This document shows, piece after piece, positions 38,926 to 48,094 of a stretch of 64,000 nt of DNA. This stretch comes from G942493275 sp942493275 (lineage in GTDB: Bacteria; Actinomycetota; Coriobacteriia; Anaerosomatales; PHET01), in contig OW818687.1 in the NCBI GenBank assembly GCA_942493275.1, forward strand, positions 1,798,001 to 1,862,000, read 5' to 3'. Each line of letters begins with the position of its first letter. The first letter of the stretch is position 1. The notes beneath the pieces were generated by a model, which worked only from the letters and a program-made list of their open reading frames with translations, was not told the origin of the DNA and made no database searches. The position numbers and the translations under genes were made by a program.

Positions 38926-40635
38926 GTGAGAGAAGCCATCTCCCAGCTCGTCGAACAGGCCATCAAGTCGGCTGTCGACGCAGGTGAACTGCCCTTGTCC
39001 GAGATCCCCGATCCCGGCCTCGAGCGTCCGCGCGACCCGTCCCATGGCGACTGGGCGACCACGGTCGCCCTGCGAAGCTCGAAGGCGGCGGGCATGAGCC
39101 CGCGCCAGGTCGCGGACATCGTCGCGGCGCGCCTGAGCGAGTCGGCAGACATCGCCGCCATCGAGATCGCCGGCCCCGGCTTCATCAACCTGCGCCTGTC
39201 TCCGGGCGCGCTGCAGCGCGTGCTGCGCGCGGCGCGCGAGGCCGACCGCGACTTCGGCCGCTCGAACGAGGGCGCTGGCAAGCGCGTACAGGTCGAGTTC
39301 GTCTCGGCAAACCCCGTGGGGCCGATGCACGTGGGTCACGGCCGCTGGGCCGCTTTGGGCGACGCGATCGCGCGCCTGCTCGCCCACACCGGATGGAACG
39401 TCGAGCGCGAGTTCTACATCAACGACGCCGGCGTTCAGATGGACACCTTCGCCAAGTCCGTCGCAGCCCGCTACCTCGAGCTGTGCGGTGCTGAGGTCGT
39501 GTTCGCCGACGACTGGTACCAAGGCGCCTACATCGCCGAGATCGCGCGCGAGATCTTCGAGGACGAGGGCACCTGCTGGCTGGACGCGACCCCCGAGGCT
39601 CGCGAGCACCACTTCAAGGAGAAGGCTTACGTCCAGGTGCTCGAGCACCTCAAAAAGGTGCTGCACGGCATGGGCGTGGACTTCGACGTGTGGTTCAGTG
39701 AGCGCACCCTGCATGCGCGCGCGGCCGACGGCGGCCCGAGCGAGGTCGAGCAGGCGATCGCCGCGCTTCGCGAGGCCGGCTACATCTACGAGCTCGACGG
39801 CGCGACGTGGTTTCGGACCACGGACTTCAAGGACGACAAGGACCGCGTCCTGAAGAAGGCCGACGGCGACTACACCTACTTCGCGGCCGACATCGCGTAC
39901 CACAAGGACAAGTTCGACCGCGGCTTCGACCGCGTCATCAACATCTGGGGCGCCGATCACCACGGCTACGTCGCGCGCATGCAGGCTGCCGCGTCCGCAC
40001 TCGGCCACGCCGGTCAGCTCGACGTGGTCATCGGCCAGCTCGTGAACCTCTTCCGCAACGGGGAAGCGGTCCGCATGAGCAAGCGTACCGGCGAGATGGT
40101 CACGTTCGAGGAGCTGCTCGACGACGTCGGCCCTGACGCCGCGCGCTACTGGTTCCTGCGCCGCTCGACCGACCAGCAGGTCGACTTCGACATTGAACTC
40201 GCCCGCCAGCAGAGCGCCGATAACCCGGTCTTCTACGTGCAGTACGCCTACGCGCGCATCTGCTCGATTCTGGCCAAGGCCGGTCGCGAGAAGGGCATCT
40301 CCGAGGAGCTCGACGCCGATACGCTCGCCGGTCGCATCGTGGCCGCGGACGCCGACCTCTCGCCGCTGACCGAGGATGCCGAGCTCGCACTGATGCGCAA
40401 GCTCGACGAGTTCGCCGACGTCATCGAGGTGGCCGCGCGCGACCTGTCGCCGCACAAGCTCGCTCGTTATGCCGAGGACCTCGCCGCGGTGTTCCATCAG
40501 TTCTACACGCAGTGCCGCGTCGTAAGCGACGACGCAGCCGTCACCGAGGCGCGCCTGTACGCATGCGACGCCACTCGCCGAGCGCTCCGCTGCGCGCTCG
40601 CGCTTCTCGGAGTGAGCGCTCCGGAGCGAATGTAG
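38926..40635 (+). CDS. argS: Arginine-tRNA ligase
   Basis: Class I aminoacyl-tRNA synthetase, 569 aa. The HIGH-type motif is HVGH at 135-138 in NPVGPMHVGHGR. The KMSKS-type site is RMSKRTG (about 383-389), with the usual lysine replaced as in many ArgRS. FINLRL at the N-terminal domain and the C-terminal anticodon-binding DALRP region are present. Start GTG. First gene of the conserved actinobacterial argS-lysA-hom block; divergent from the fhs operon. Confidence 0.95.
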   Translation: MREAISQLVEQAIKSAVDAGELPLSEIPDPGLERPRDPSHGDWATTVALRSSKAAGMSPRQVADIVAARLSESADIAAIEIAGPGFINLRLSPGALQRVLRAAREADRDFGRSNEGAGKRVQVEFVSANPVGPMHVGHGRWAALGDAIARLLAHTGWNVEREFYINDAGVQMDTFAKSVAARYLELCGAEVVFADDWYQGAYIAEIAREIFEDEGTCWLDATPEAREHHFKEKAYVQVLEHLKKVLHGMGVDFDVWFSERTLHARAADGGPSEVEQAIAALREAGYIYELDGATWFRTTDFKDDKDRVLKKADGDYTYFAADIAYHKDKFDRGFDRVINIWGADHHGYVARMQAAASALGHAGQLDVVIGQLVNLFRNGEAVRMSKRTGEMVTFEELLDDVGPDAARYWFLRRSTDQQVDFDIELARQQSADNPVFYVQYAYARICSILAKAGREKGISEELDADTLAGRIVAADADLSPLTEDAELALMRKLDEFADVIEVAARDLSPHKLARYAEDLAAVFHQFYTQCRVVSDDAAVTEARLYACDATRRALRCALALLGVSAPERM

Positions 40636-40652
40636 GCGGCGTGAGAATAGCG

Positions 40653-40681
40653 TTGACGAACCGCAATCGTTAGCAGATACT
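40653..40681 (+). promoter_or_regulatory. Promoter of lysA
   Basis: TTGACG (-35) and GATACT (-10) separated by 17 nt, 36 nt upstream of the lysA start. Confidence 0.55.
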
Positions 40682-40717
40682 AACTCGCACGCAGCACACC
40701 ACACGAGGGGAGTCACC

Positions 40718-42079
40718 ATGGGTAGGCCTTCCGCGCCCCGACCGCCGGCGACGCCGGACCTGAAGACCGGGCACGATCTTGCCGCGGTCCTGCCGATGAC
40801 GGCCGAGATCAAGGGTGGCCACCTGTGGATCGGCGGCATCGACACCGTCGCTCTGGCCGAGGAGGCCGGCACCGCGGTCTACGTCATGGACGAGGCCACC
40901 ATCCGCCACCAGCTGTCCGAGTACGTGAAGTGGACCCGCTTCCACTGGCCGAATGTCGATGTCGTCTACGCCGGCAAGGCGTTCATGTCTCTCGCGATGG
41001 TCAAGATCGTGGCCGAGGAAGGCTGCTGCCTCGACGTCTCGAGCGGGGGAGAGCTCGCCTTCGCGCGCCGCGCGGGCTTCCCGATGGAGCGCATCTACGT
41101 CCACGGCAACAACAAGACGCCCGCCGAGCTCGTCGAGTGCCTCGAGGCAGGCGTCGGCCGCATCGTGGTCGACAGCTTCGAGGAGATGGAGCGCCTGAGC
41201 GCGCTCGCCGCCGAGCGCGGCGTCGAGCAAAAGATCCTGCTGCGCGTCACCCCGGGTGTCGAGGCCGACACCCACGACTTCATCATGACCGGCGCTGAGG
41301 ACTCCAAGTTCGGCTTCGGCCGCAACCAGGGGCTTGCGATGGCGGCCGTGAAGCGCGCGCTCGAACTTCCGGGCATCGACTTCGACGGCCTGCACATGCA
41401 CATCGGCAGCCAGATCTTCGCGCTCAACAGCTTCGCCAAGGCCATCGAGGTCATCGTCGAGTTCATCGCCGAGATCAAGGCCGAGACCGGCGCCGAGGTC
41501 CGCATGCTCGACACGGGCGGCGGGCTCGGCATCGCGTACGGCCTGCCCGACGAGCCGTCCACCATCCAGGACTATGGCAAGGTCGTCGTCGACGGCATCA
41601 AGGAGGAGTGCGAACGTCACGGGCTCACCGTGCCGTCCATGGCCGTCGAGCCGGGCCGCTCGATCGTCGCCAACGCCGGCGTCACGCTCTACACGGTCGG
41701 CTCCATCAAGGAGATCCCGAACATCCGCACCTACGTCGCCGTCGACGGCGGCATGTCCGATAACATCCGCACCTCGCTTTACGACGCGCACTACGAGGCG
41801 CTCATCGCCAACAAGGCCGAGCGTCCCCGCGAGATGGTCGCCACCGTCGCCGGCAAGCACTGCGAGAGCGGCGACATCGTCGTCAATGACGCGCCGCTTC
41901 AGTGCCCCGAGGTCGGGGATATCCTGTGCGTCTGCGCGACCGGCGCGTACTGCCAGTCCATGAGCAGCAACTACAACAAGCAGGTCCGTCCCGGCGTCGT
42001 GTTCGTCCGAGACGGGCAGTGGCGCTGGGTCGTTCGCCGCGAGACCTACGACGATCTCATGAAGTGCGAGGTCGAGTAG
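40718..42079 (+). CDS. lysA: Diaminopimelate decarboxylase
   Basis: PLP-dependent decarboxylase, 453 aa, last step of lysine synthesis. The PLP lysine is Lys87 in VVYAGKAFMS. HMHIGSQIF, DTGGGLGIAY, VEPGRSIVANAG and the C-terminal CESGDIVVND and GAYCQSMSSNYN complete the site. GAGGGGAG lies 8 nt before the ATG. Followed 4 nt later by a small unknown gene. Confidence 0.95.
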   Translation: MGRPSAPRPPATPDLKTGHDLAAVLPMTAEIKGGHLWIGGIDTVALAEEAGTAVYVMDEATIRHQLSEYVKWTRFHWPNVDVVYAGKAFMSLAMVKIVAEEGCCLDVSSGGELAFARRAGFPMERIYVHGNNKTPAELVECLEAGVGRIVVDSFEEMERLSALAAERGVEQKILLRVTPGVEADTHDFIMTGAEDSKFGFGRNQGLAMAAVKRALELPGIDFDGLHMHIGSQIFALNSFAKAIEVIVEFIAEIKAETGAEVRMLDTGGGLGIAYGLPDEPSTIQDYGKVVVDGIKEECERHGLTVPSMAVEPGRSIVANAGVTLYTVGSIKEIPNIRTYVAVDGGMSDNIRTSLYDAHYEALIANKAERPREMVATVAGKHCESGDIVVNDAPLQCPEVGDILCVCATGAYCQSMSSNYNKQVRPGVVFVRDGQWRWVVRRETYDDLMKCEVE

Positions 42080-42083
42080 GCTC

Positions 42084-42467
42084 GTGAGCGACGCCGCGTA
42101 CGACGAGGTGGCCCTGAAGGCCGCCTTCTGGAACTCGGAGACCGTCAACGCCCGGCTCGCCGAGATGTTCGCCGACTGCCTCGCGGAGGCCGCACTGCTG
42201 GTCTCGACGCTGGTGGGCGAGGACCCGGCCGACCCCGAGTGCTCGGATGAAGCGTCGTGCCGGCTCATGCTGGCGGCCCTCAAGGTCAGCGACGGCGATC
42301 TCGTGAAGCTGCGGCTGTGGGTGGCCGCCGCCCGCATGGACCCGCGAGACCTGCTGGCGGCCGCGGAGTATCGCCGCGAGCTGCAAGGTGGAGGCGACGC
42401 CGAACGCGAGGCGGACCTCGCCGAGTACCTCGACTGGGCATCGGGGGCCGCACACGGCGGCGTCTGA
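42084..42467 (+). CDS. Hypothetical protein between lysA and hom
   Basis: Not recognised. The 127-aa product is acidic, rich in Ala/Leu/Glu and predicted almost wholly helical. No membrane segment, cysteine motif or catalytic signature is evident. GTG start with GAGG at 42069. It follows lysA by 4 nt and is likely co-transcribed. The opposite strand is also open here, but codon bias and spacing favour this frame. Confidence 0.6.
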   Translation: MSDAAYDEVALKAAFWNSETVNARLAEMFADCLAEAALLVSTLVGEDPADPECSDEASCRLMLAALKVSDGDLVKLRLWVAAARMDPRDLLAAAEYRRELQGGGDAEREADLAEYLDWASGAAHGGV

Positions 42468-42476
42468 ACGCTCGGG

Positions 42477-42482
42477 TACAAT
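42477..42482 (+). promoter_or_regulatory. Candidate -10 element for hom
   Basis: TACAAT 49 nt before the hom start, with no clear -35. A small hairpin CACCGC/GCGGTG follows in the leader; no T-run, so it is not a terminator. Confidence 0.35.
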
Positions 42483-42531
42483 TAACCGCACCGCTCTTTC
42501 GCGGTGACGTCAGATCTCGAAAGGGCTTCTC

Positions 42532-43824
42532 ATGCGCACTATCCGTGTCGGACTCATCGGACTTGGCACCGTCGGTTCCGGCGTCGTGGAGATCCTCTCC
42601 CGGCACCGTGAGGACTTCCGCCGCCGTGCGGGCGTCGATATCGAGCTCACCAGGTTCGCCGATCGCAACACAGCGCGCTTCGCCGATCTCGGCCTTCCCG
42701 CCGAGGCGTGCACCCAGGACGCCGCCGACGTGATCGCGGACCCGGACGTTGACGTCGTGATCGAGCTCATCGGCGGTACGGGCGTCGCTCGCACGGTCGT
42801 CCTCGACTGCCTCAACGCGGGCAAGAGCGTCGTCACCGCCAACAAGGCGCTGATGGCCACCAGCGGCGAAGAGGTCATGGAGGCCGCTGAGAAGAACGGC
42901 GTCGACATCGCCTTCGAGGCGAGTGTGGGCGGCGGTATCCCGATCATCGGCCCGCTCAAGCACTCGCTGATCTCCAACGAGGTCACCAAGGTGATGGGCA
43001 TCGTCAACGGCACCACCAACTACATGCTCACCCGCATGGCCGAGAACGGGCTCGACTACGACACGGCGCTCGCCGAGGCGCAGGAGAAGGGCTTCGCCGA
43101 GGCCGATCCCACCGCCGACGTGGACGGCTTCGACGCCGCCGCCAAGATCGCGATCCTGTCCTCGATCGCCTTCAACAGCCGCGTGGTGATGAGTCAGGTT
43201 CCCAACGAGGGCATCCGCTCACTCGCGCCGGCCGACATCGGCTTCGCCGAGCAGATGGGCTCGACCATCAAGCTGCTCGCGATCGCCGCACGCACCGACA
43301 GCGGCGTCGACATCCGCGTGCATCCCACCATGATCCCCAACGCCCACCCGCTCGCCAGCGTGAACGGCGTCTACAACGCCATCTACGTGGTCGGCGACTC
43401 GGTGGGCGAGACCATGTTCTTCGGCGAGGGGGCCGGTTCGCTGCCCGCCGCTTCTGCGGTCGTGGGTGACCTGATCGAGGTCGCGCGCCGCATCCAGGGA
43501 GGCTGCGCGCCGCTCGTCGGCTGTACTTGCACCGAGCAGCTGCCGGTGCGCGACATCGCCGACCTCGAGACCCGCTACTACATCCGCCTCATCGTGGCCG
43601 ACAAGCCGGGCGTGCTCGCCGCGACCGCGCACGTGTTCGGCGACAAGGGCGTCTCGCTCGCAAGCGTCATACAGCGCATCACCGAGGAGGGCGATACCGC
43701 CGAGCTCGTCTACGTGACGCATACGGCACGCGAGTCCGCCGTGCGCGCCGCACTCGACCAGATCGCGGCCACCGAGTCGTGCGAAGCGACTGTGGCCGCC
43801 GTCATCCGCGTCGAGGATCTGTAG
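42532..43824 (+). CDS. hom: Homoserine dehydrogenase
   Basis: NADP-dependent reductase of aspartate semialdehyde to homoserine, 430 aa. Rossmann motif GLIGLGTVGSGV, NKALMAT, the family signature around ANGLDYDTALAEAQEKGFAE-type residues, and KIAILSSIAF. The C-terminal ACT domain (from YYIRLIVADKPGVLAA) suggests feedback inhibition by threonine. thrB follows 4 nt later; thrC, usual between them in actinobacteria, is absent. Confidence 0.95.
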   Translation: MRTIRVGLIGLGTVGSGVVEILSRHREDFRRRAGVDIELTRFADRNTARFADLGLPAEACTQDAADVIADPDVDVVIELIGGTGVARTVVLDCLNAGKSVVTANKALMATSGEEVMEAAEKNGVDIAFEASVGGGIPIIGPLKHSLISNEVTKVMGIVNGTTNYMLTRMAENGLDYDTALAEAQEKGFAEADPTADVDGFDAAAKIAILSSIAFNSRVVMSQVPNEGIRSLAPADIGFAEQMGSTIKLLAIAARTDSGVDIRVHPTMIPNAHPLASVNGVYNAIYVVGDSVGETMFFGEGAGSLPAASAVVGDLIEVARRIQGGCAPLVGCTCTEQLPVRDIADLETRYYIRLIVADKPGVLAATAHVFGDKGVSLASVIQRITEEGDTAELVYVTHTARESAVRAALDQIAATESCEATVAAVIRVEDL

Positions 43825-43828
43825 AGCT

Positions 43829-44746
43829 GTGGGCGCCTCGGTCCTCGTACCCGCCACCTCGGCGAACCTGGGGCCGGGCTTCGACAGCTTCGGGCTCGCG
43901 CTCGACCTGCACAACCGGTTCGACGCCGAGCTGGCGCCCGAGTGGGAAGTCACCGTCGAGGGTGAAGGCGCCGGCCGTCTGAGCACCGGCGCGGACAACC
44001 GCGTGGCGAGCGCCATGGCGCGCCTCTTTGCCGAGGTCGGTCGTCCCGAGCTCGCCGCGCGCATCCACAGCGTCAATCTCGTGCCCACCGGGAGCGGACT
44101 GGGCTCGTCGTCCTCGGCGATCGTGGGTGGACTGCTGCTTGGTCAGGAGCTCGCGGGCGTAGAGATCGGCGATCAGAGGCTGCTCGAGTTGGCGGCCGAG
44201 ATCGAAGGTCATCCCGACAACGTCGCGGCCGCCCTCTTCGGAGGATTCACCGTCTGCTGGTCGGACGAGGGACGCACGCGTTCGGCGCGATTCGAACCCG
44301 CTCGCGGGCTGGCGGTCGTCGTCGTGCCTGCCACCACCGAACTCGCCACGTCGACCGCTCGCGGCATGCTGCCGGACGCGGTCCCTCACGAGGACGCGGC
44401 CTTCAACGTCGCTCACGCGGGGCTCCTTGCGGCATCGATTGCCACCGGCAGGCCGGAGCTTCTGGGCGCGGCGCTCGAGGACCGGCTTCACGAGCCGTAT
44501 CGTGCCCCCGCCGTGGCCGATCTGCAGGCCGTGCACGACGCGCTGCGCGACGCCGGAGCCGCGGGTGTCGCCCTGTCCGGCGCCGGCCCTACGGTGATTG
44601 GGCTGGTCGCCGCCGACACCGATGAGCTCGCTCACGCTCAGGCCGTCGAGGTCGCAGAGCGCGCCGCCGACCGCATCAGGGAGCTCGGCACGCGCCGCGC
44701 CCCCCAGGCGCTACGCATCGATCGTCAGGGCGCCCGCTCGCTGTAG
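43829..44746 (+). CDS. thrB: Homoserine kinase
   Basis: GHMP-family kinase, 305 aa. N-terminal PATSANLGPGFDSFGLAL, ATP-binding VPTGSGLGSSSSAIVGGLL and C-terminal GVALSGAGPTVIGLV. It converts homoserine to phosphohomoserine for threonine synthesis. GTG start directly after hom. Confidence 0.94.
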   Translation: MGASVLVPATSANLGPGFDSFGLALDLHNRFDAELAPEWEVTVEGEGAGRLSTGADNRVASAMARLFAEVGRPELAARIHSVNLVPTGSGLGSSSSAIVGGLLLGQELAGVEIGDQRLLELAAEIEGHPDNVAAALFGGFTVCWSDEGRTRSARFEPARGLAVVVVPATTELATSTARGMLPDAVPHEDAAFNVAHAGLLAASIATGRPELLGAALEDRLHEPYRAPAVADLQAVHDALRDAGAAGVALSGAGPTVIGLVAADTDELAHAQAVEVAERAADRIRELGTRRAPQALRIDRQGARSL

Positions 44747-44758
44747 TCGCTCGCGTGG

Positions 44759-44787
44759 TTGACCTTGTCCCCGGTTATGGGAACAAT
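44759..44787 (+). promoter_or_regulatory. Promoter of sppA
   Basis: TTGACC (-35) and AACAAT (-10) with a 17-nt spacer, 62 nt before the sppA start. Confidence 0.55.
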
Positions 44788-44849
44788 CGAAGCATCCCCG
44801 GGCTCCTCCACGATCCGCGAGAAGCCTTCCCCCGTTCGAGAGGCCACGC

Positions 44850-45905
44850 ATGTCCGAGCCCGACGTTCCTGCAACCCCTGCCTACGACGGTGCACCGCAG
44901 CCGCAGGTTCCGGCACCGTACCAGCCGCAGGCTTCGTGGCCCGGCGATCCCTCGGCGGGAGGGCCCACCCTGCCCGAGCAGCCCAAACGGCGGAGCAAGG
45001 CGTGGATATGGTGGACGATAGGCATCGTCACCGCGGTTCTGCTCACCGTGGGTGCGTGCGCGGTCCCGTTCTACTACTTCTCGGATTCCGCGATGCCCTC
45101 TGTTGGCTTCGGCGACTCCATTGCAGTCATCTACGTCGACGGCGTCATAGCGGGCACCGGCGACTACTACTCCGGCTACATCACCCCCGAGTACTTCAAC
45201 GACCAGCTCCAGCAGGCCGTTGACGACGAATCGGTCAAGGCGATCCTGCTGCGCGTCGACTCGCCCGGCGGAACTGTCGCCGCAAGCGAGGAGATCGCTC
45301 AGTACGTCAAGGAGTGCCCCAAGCCGGTGGTCGTCTCGGTAGGGGACGTCGACGCCTCGGGCGCGTACATGATCTCGTCGCAGGCCGATGAGATCTGGGC
45401 GATGCCCGGCTCGGCGGTCGGCAGTATCGGCGTCATCGCCGAGATCCCCAACGTCGCGGGGCTGCTCGACAAGGTCGGGGTCGAGTTCACGGTGATCACG
45501 GCAGGCGAGTACAAGGACGCGGGCAGCCCGTACCGCCCGCTGACCGAGGAAGAGCGCGGGCTGATCCAGGGCTCGGTGGATGAGGCATACGACCAGTTCA
45601 TCGACATCGTGGCCGAGGGCCGCGGGATGAAGCGCACCGAGGTCGAGGAGCTCGCCACGGGTTGGGTATGGGGCGGCTCGACCGCCCAGGAGCTCGGCCT
45701 GATCGATGAGCTCGGAACGTTCGAGGACGCTCTGGATTCGGCGGCGGATCTCGGCAAGATCGAGGGCGAATACGACGTCGTGTACTTCGAGCCGGAGCTG
45801 GGGTCGCCGCTCGACCTGCTGCTCGGTCTCACGAGCCGCTTCCAGGGCGCGGACGCGCTCACCGACGTGCGCGGGGAGATCACGAGGCGTTCGCTGCCGC
45901 GGTAG
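44850..45905 (+). CDS. sppA: Signal peptide peptidase SppA-type serine protease
   Basis: Membrane-bound S49 peptidase, 351 aa, thought to degrade leftover signal peptides. A Pro/Gln-rich N-terminus (1-48) precedes a membrane helix (about 52-77). The catalytic dyad is Ser170 in DVDASGAYM and Lys222 in GEYKDAGS. The family run LLRVDSPGGTVAASEEI is present. Length matches the short SppA type. Its C-terminus is followed 15 nt later by a metallophosphoesterase gene, so an operon is possible. Confidence 0.93.
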   Translation: MSEPDVPATPAYDGAPQPQVPAPYQPQASWPGDPSAGGPTLPEQPKRRSKAWIWWTIGIVTAVLLTVGACAVPFYYFSDSAMPSVGFGDSIAVIYVDGVIAGTGDYYSGYITPEYFNDQLQQAVDDESVKAILLRVDSPGGTVAASEEIAQYVKECPKPVVVSVGDVDASGAYMISSQADEIWAMPGSAVGSIGVIAEIPNVAGLLDKVGVEFTVITAGEYKDAGSPYRPLTEEERGLIQGSVDEAYDQFIDIVAEGRGMKRTEVEELATGWVWGGSTAQELGLIDELGTFEDALDSAADLGKIEGEYDVVYFEPELGSPLDLLLGLTSRFQGADALTDVRGEITRRSLPR

Positions 45906-45920
45906 ACGAAGAGGGTGCGG

Positions 45921-46742
45921 ATGATGTCTGACTCGACCGTCATCGCTCACATATCGGACCTGCACTGCGGGTCTCGGTATCACATCCCGTCGTTGGCCAA
46001 GCGGGTCATCGACGAGATCAACGACGAGGTGCGCCCCGACATCGTGGTCGTCACCGGTGACCTCACCGACATGGGGTTTCGCCAGGAGTTCAAGGTCGCC
46101 AAGCGGCTGCTCTCGGGGTTGCGGTGCGAGCGAGTGATCGTGCTGCTCGGCAACCACGACGCCCGCAATGTCGGAGACGAGCACTTCACCGAGATGTTCG
46201 GCGAGCGCAGCCAGGAGCTCACCCATGCGGGCATCCACATGCTCGGACTGGACTCGAGCGAGCCTGACCTGGACTCAGGGCGTATCGGACGAGGCCGCTA
46301 CAAGTGGATCGAGGAGCGGTTCGCGGACCCGGACGAGTTCAAGATCATCGCGATGCACCACCATCTGGTGCCGGTGCCTGGCACCGGGCGCGAGCGCAAC
46401 ATCGTCTACGACGCGGGGGACATGCTCAGGGTGCTCGCCGACAACGGCGTCGATCTGGTGCTGTGCGGTCACAAGCACGTGCCCAACGTATGGCGCCTCG
46501 AAGACATGCTCATCGTCAACGCCGGCACCTGCTGCACGCATCGCCTTCGAGGCCGGGTGCGGCCCTGCTACAACGTCATCGAGATCAACGACAACAGCCA
46601 CGTCCGGGTGACCCTCAAGGAGCCGTACGTCGAGGGTGAGATCGTCGCCGACTTCCGCGACGTCAACCGCCGCTACTGCCGCTGGCGCCCGGGCGAAGAA
46701 GGTGCTGAGGACGGCATCGAGCCCGTGGAGGTCAGTTCATGA
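45921..46742 (+). CDS. Calcineurin-type metallophosphoesterase
   Basis: Class III-cyclase/phosphodiesterase-like metallophosphoesterase, 273 aa. The five motifs are complete: SDLHCG (Asp13/His15), TGDLTD, LGNHDARN, MHHHLVP and CGHKHVP. ATG 45921 is chosen because GAGG lies 6 nt before it, rather than the GTG at 45915. Its stop overlaps the cyclic 2,3-diphosphoglycerate synthetase start by 4 nt, so the two proteins are probably made together. A role in turnover of a phosphorylated solute or a cyclic phosphate is possible but unproven. Confidence 0.88.
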   Translation: MMSDSTVIAHISDLHCGSRYHIPSLAKRVIDEINDEVRPDIVVVTGDLTDMGFRQEFKVAKRLLSGLRCERVIVLLGNHDARNVGDEHFTEMFGERSQELTHAGIHMLGLDSSEPDLDSGRIGRGRYKWIEERFADPDEFKIIAMHHHLVPVPGTGRERNIVYDAGDMLRVLADNGVDLVLCGHKHVPNVWRLEDMLIVNAGTCCTHRLRGRVRPCYNVIEINDNSHVRVTLKEPYVEGEIVADFRDVNRRYCRWRPGEEGAEDGIEPVEVSS

Positions 46743-48094
46743 AGCGCACCGTCGCGCTCATCGACGGCGAGCACTACCCGCCGGTCGTCCGTTTCGCGCT
46801 CGACGAGCTCTCGAAAGAGTGCGACGTCGTCGCTGCCGTATTCGTTGGCGGCACCGAGAAGGTGGATCTTGAGAAGGGGTTCGACGTCTACGGAGTGCCG
46901 GTCATCTCGGCCGAGAACGCCGAGGCGGCGCTGCGCGACGCGATCGGGCAGTTCGCTCCCGATGAGATGGTCGACCTGTCCGACGAACCGGTTCTCTCGG
47001 CTGCCGACAGGATGCGGCTCGCGTCCATCGCGCTGTCGGCGGGTGTCGCCTACCGGGGTGCCGACTTCTCCTTCACGCCGCCTCGCGACAAGGTGGTCAC
47101 CACTACGCCGACGCTGAGCATCATCGGAACCGGCAAGCGGGTCGGCAAGACCGCGGTCTCAGCCTACGTCGCCAGGCAGCTCAAGGCCGCGGGACGCGAC
47201 ATCGCCGTGCTGGCGATGGGCAGGGGAGGCCCCGCTGAGCCCGAGGTGATCCACGGCGAGCTGGTCGAACTCACGACGCCGGACCTGCTCGAGCTCGCCC
47301 GTCAGGGGAAGCATGCGTCGAGCGACAACTACGAGGACGCGGTGATGAGCCGCGTGACCACGGTGGGGTGCCGCAGGTGCGGCGGCGGCATGGCCGGTGA
47401 GACGTTCTTCAGCAACGTGCCCGAGGGCGCCGTGCTCGCCGACTCGCTCGGCAAGGAACTCATCGTGCTCGAGGGCTCGGGTGCGGCGATTCCGCCTGTG
47501 CACTCGGACGCCACCATCATCGTAGTGCCCGCGGGGAAGGGGCTCACGCCGATCGAGGAGTTCTTCGGCCCGTACCGCATGTCGCGGGCGGATCTCGCGA
47601 TCATCGCCTTTTCCGAGGAGCCCATCGCCACCGATGACGACGTGCGCGAGATCAAGGATGCGATCGCACGCCTGCGCCCCGACCTGCCGGTGGTCGCCAC
47701 GACCTTCCGGCCGCAGCCGATCCAGCCGATCGAGGGTGCGCGCGTGCTCTACGCCACCACGGCTCCGGCCGAGGTGGCCGAACGGCTGGGCGTGCACCTG
47801 GCCGCCGAGTACGGGTGTGAGGTCGTCGCGACGAGCCCCAACCTCTCGAACCGAACCAAGCTCCGTGCGGACCTGCGAGCCCACGAGGGCGCGTTCGATA
47901 TGCTCGTGACTGAACTCAAGGCGGCTGCGATAGACGTCGTCGCTACTGCGGGACAGGAGGCTGGTGTGCCCACGGTATTGTGCGACAACGTGCCGGTGGC
48001 GGTGGACGGCCACGATCTCGATCGGCTGCTCATGCGCGTCGCCGACCAAGCGGTCGAACGGGCGGCAGCAAGGGGAGGCGGGGCCGATGCCTGA
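46739..48094 (+). CDS. Cyclic 2,3-diphosphoglycerate synthetase
   Basis: The 451-aa product matches the cDPG synthetase family known from Methanothermus fervidus, which closes 2,3-diphosphoglycerate to the cyclic form using ATP. It begins MKRTVALIDGEHYPPVV. A P-loop IIGTGKRVGKTAV lies at 128-140. Further family features are MGRGGPAEPEV, a Cys pair GCRRCGGGMAGETFFSN and the stretch VPAGKGLTPIEEFFGPYRMS. The identification is strengthened by the 2-phosphoglycerate kinase encoded next with an 8-nt overlap, which makes the precursor. Confidence 0.88.
   Translation: MKRTVALIDGEHYPPVVRFALDELSKECDVVAAVFVGGTEKVDLEKGFDVYGVPVISAENAEAALRDAIGQFAPDEMVDLSDEPVLSAADRMRLASIALSAGVAYRGADFSFTPPRDKVVTTTPTLSIIGTGKRVGKTAVSAYVARQLKAAGRDIAVLAMGRGGPAEPEVIHGELVELTTPDLLELARQGKHASSDNYEDAVMSRVTTVGCRRCGGGMAGETFFSNVPEGAVLADSLGKELIVLEGSGAAIPPVHSDATIIVVPAGKGLTPIEEFFGPYRMSRADLAIIAFSEEPIATDDDVREIKDAIARLRPDLPVVATTFRPQPIQPIEGARVLYATTAPAEVAERLGVHLAAEYGCEVVATSPNLSNRTKLRADLRAHEGAFDMLVTELKAAAIDVVATAGQEAGVPTVLCDNVPVAVDGHDLDRLLMRVADQAVERAAARGGGADA

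Noticed and set aside
40670..42481. 603-codon open frame antisense to lysA
   Set aside because: Third-position GC shadow; it covers a clear diaminopimelate decarboxylase.
42490..42520. Threonine attenuator before hom
   Set aside because: Only a 6-bp hairpin; no leader peptide with Thr codons and no terminator.
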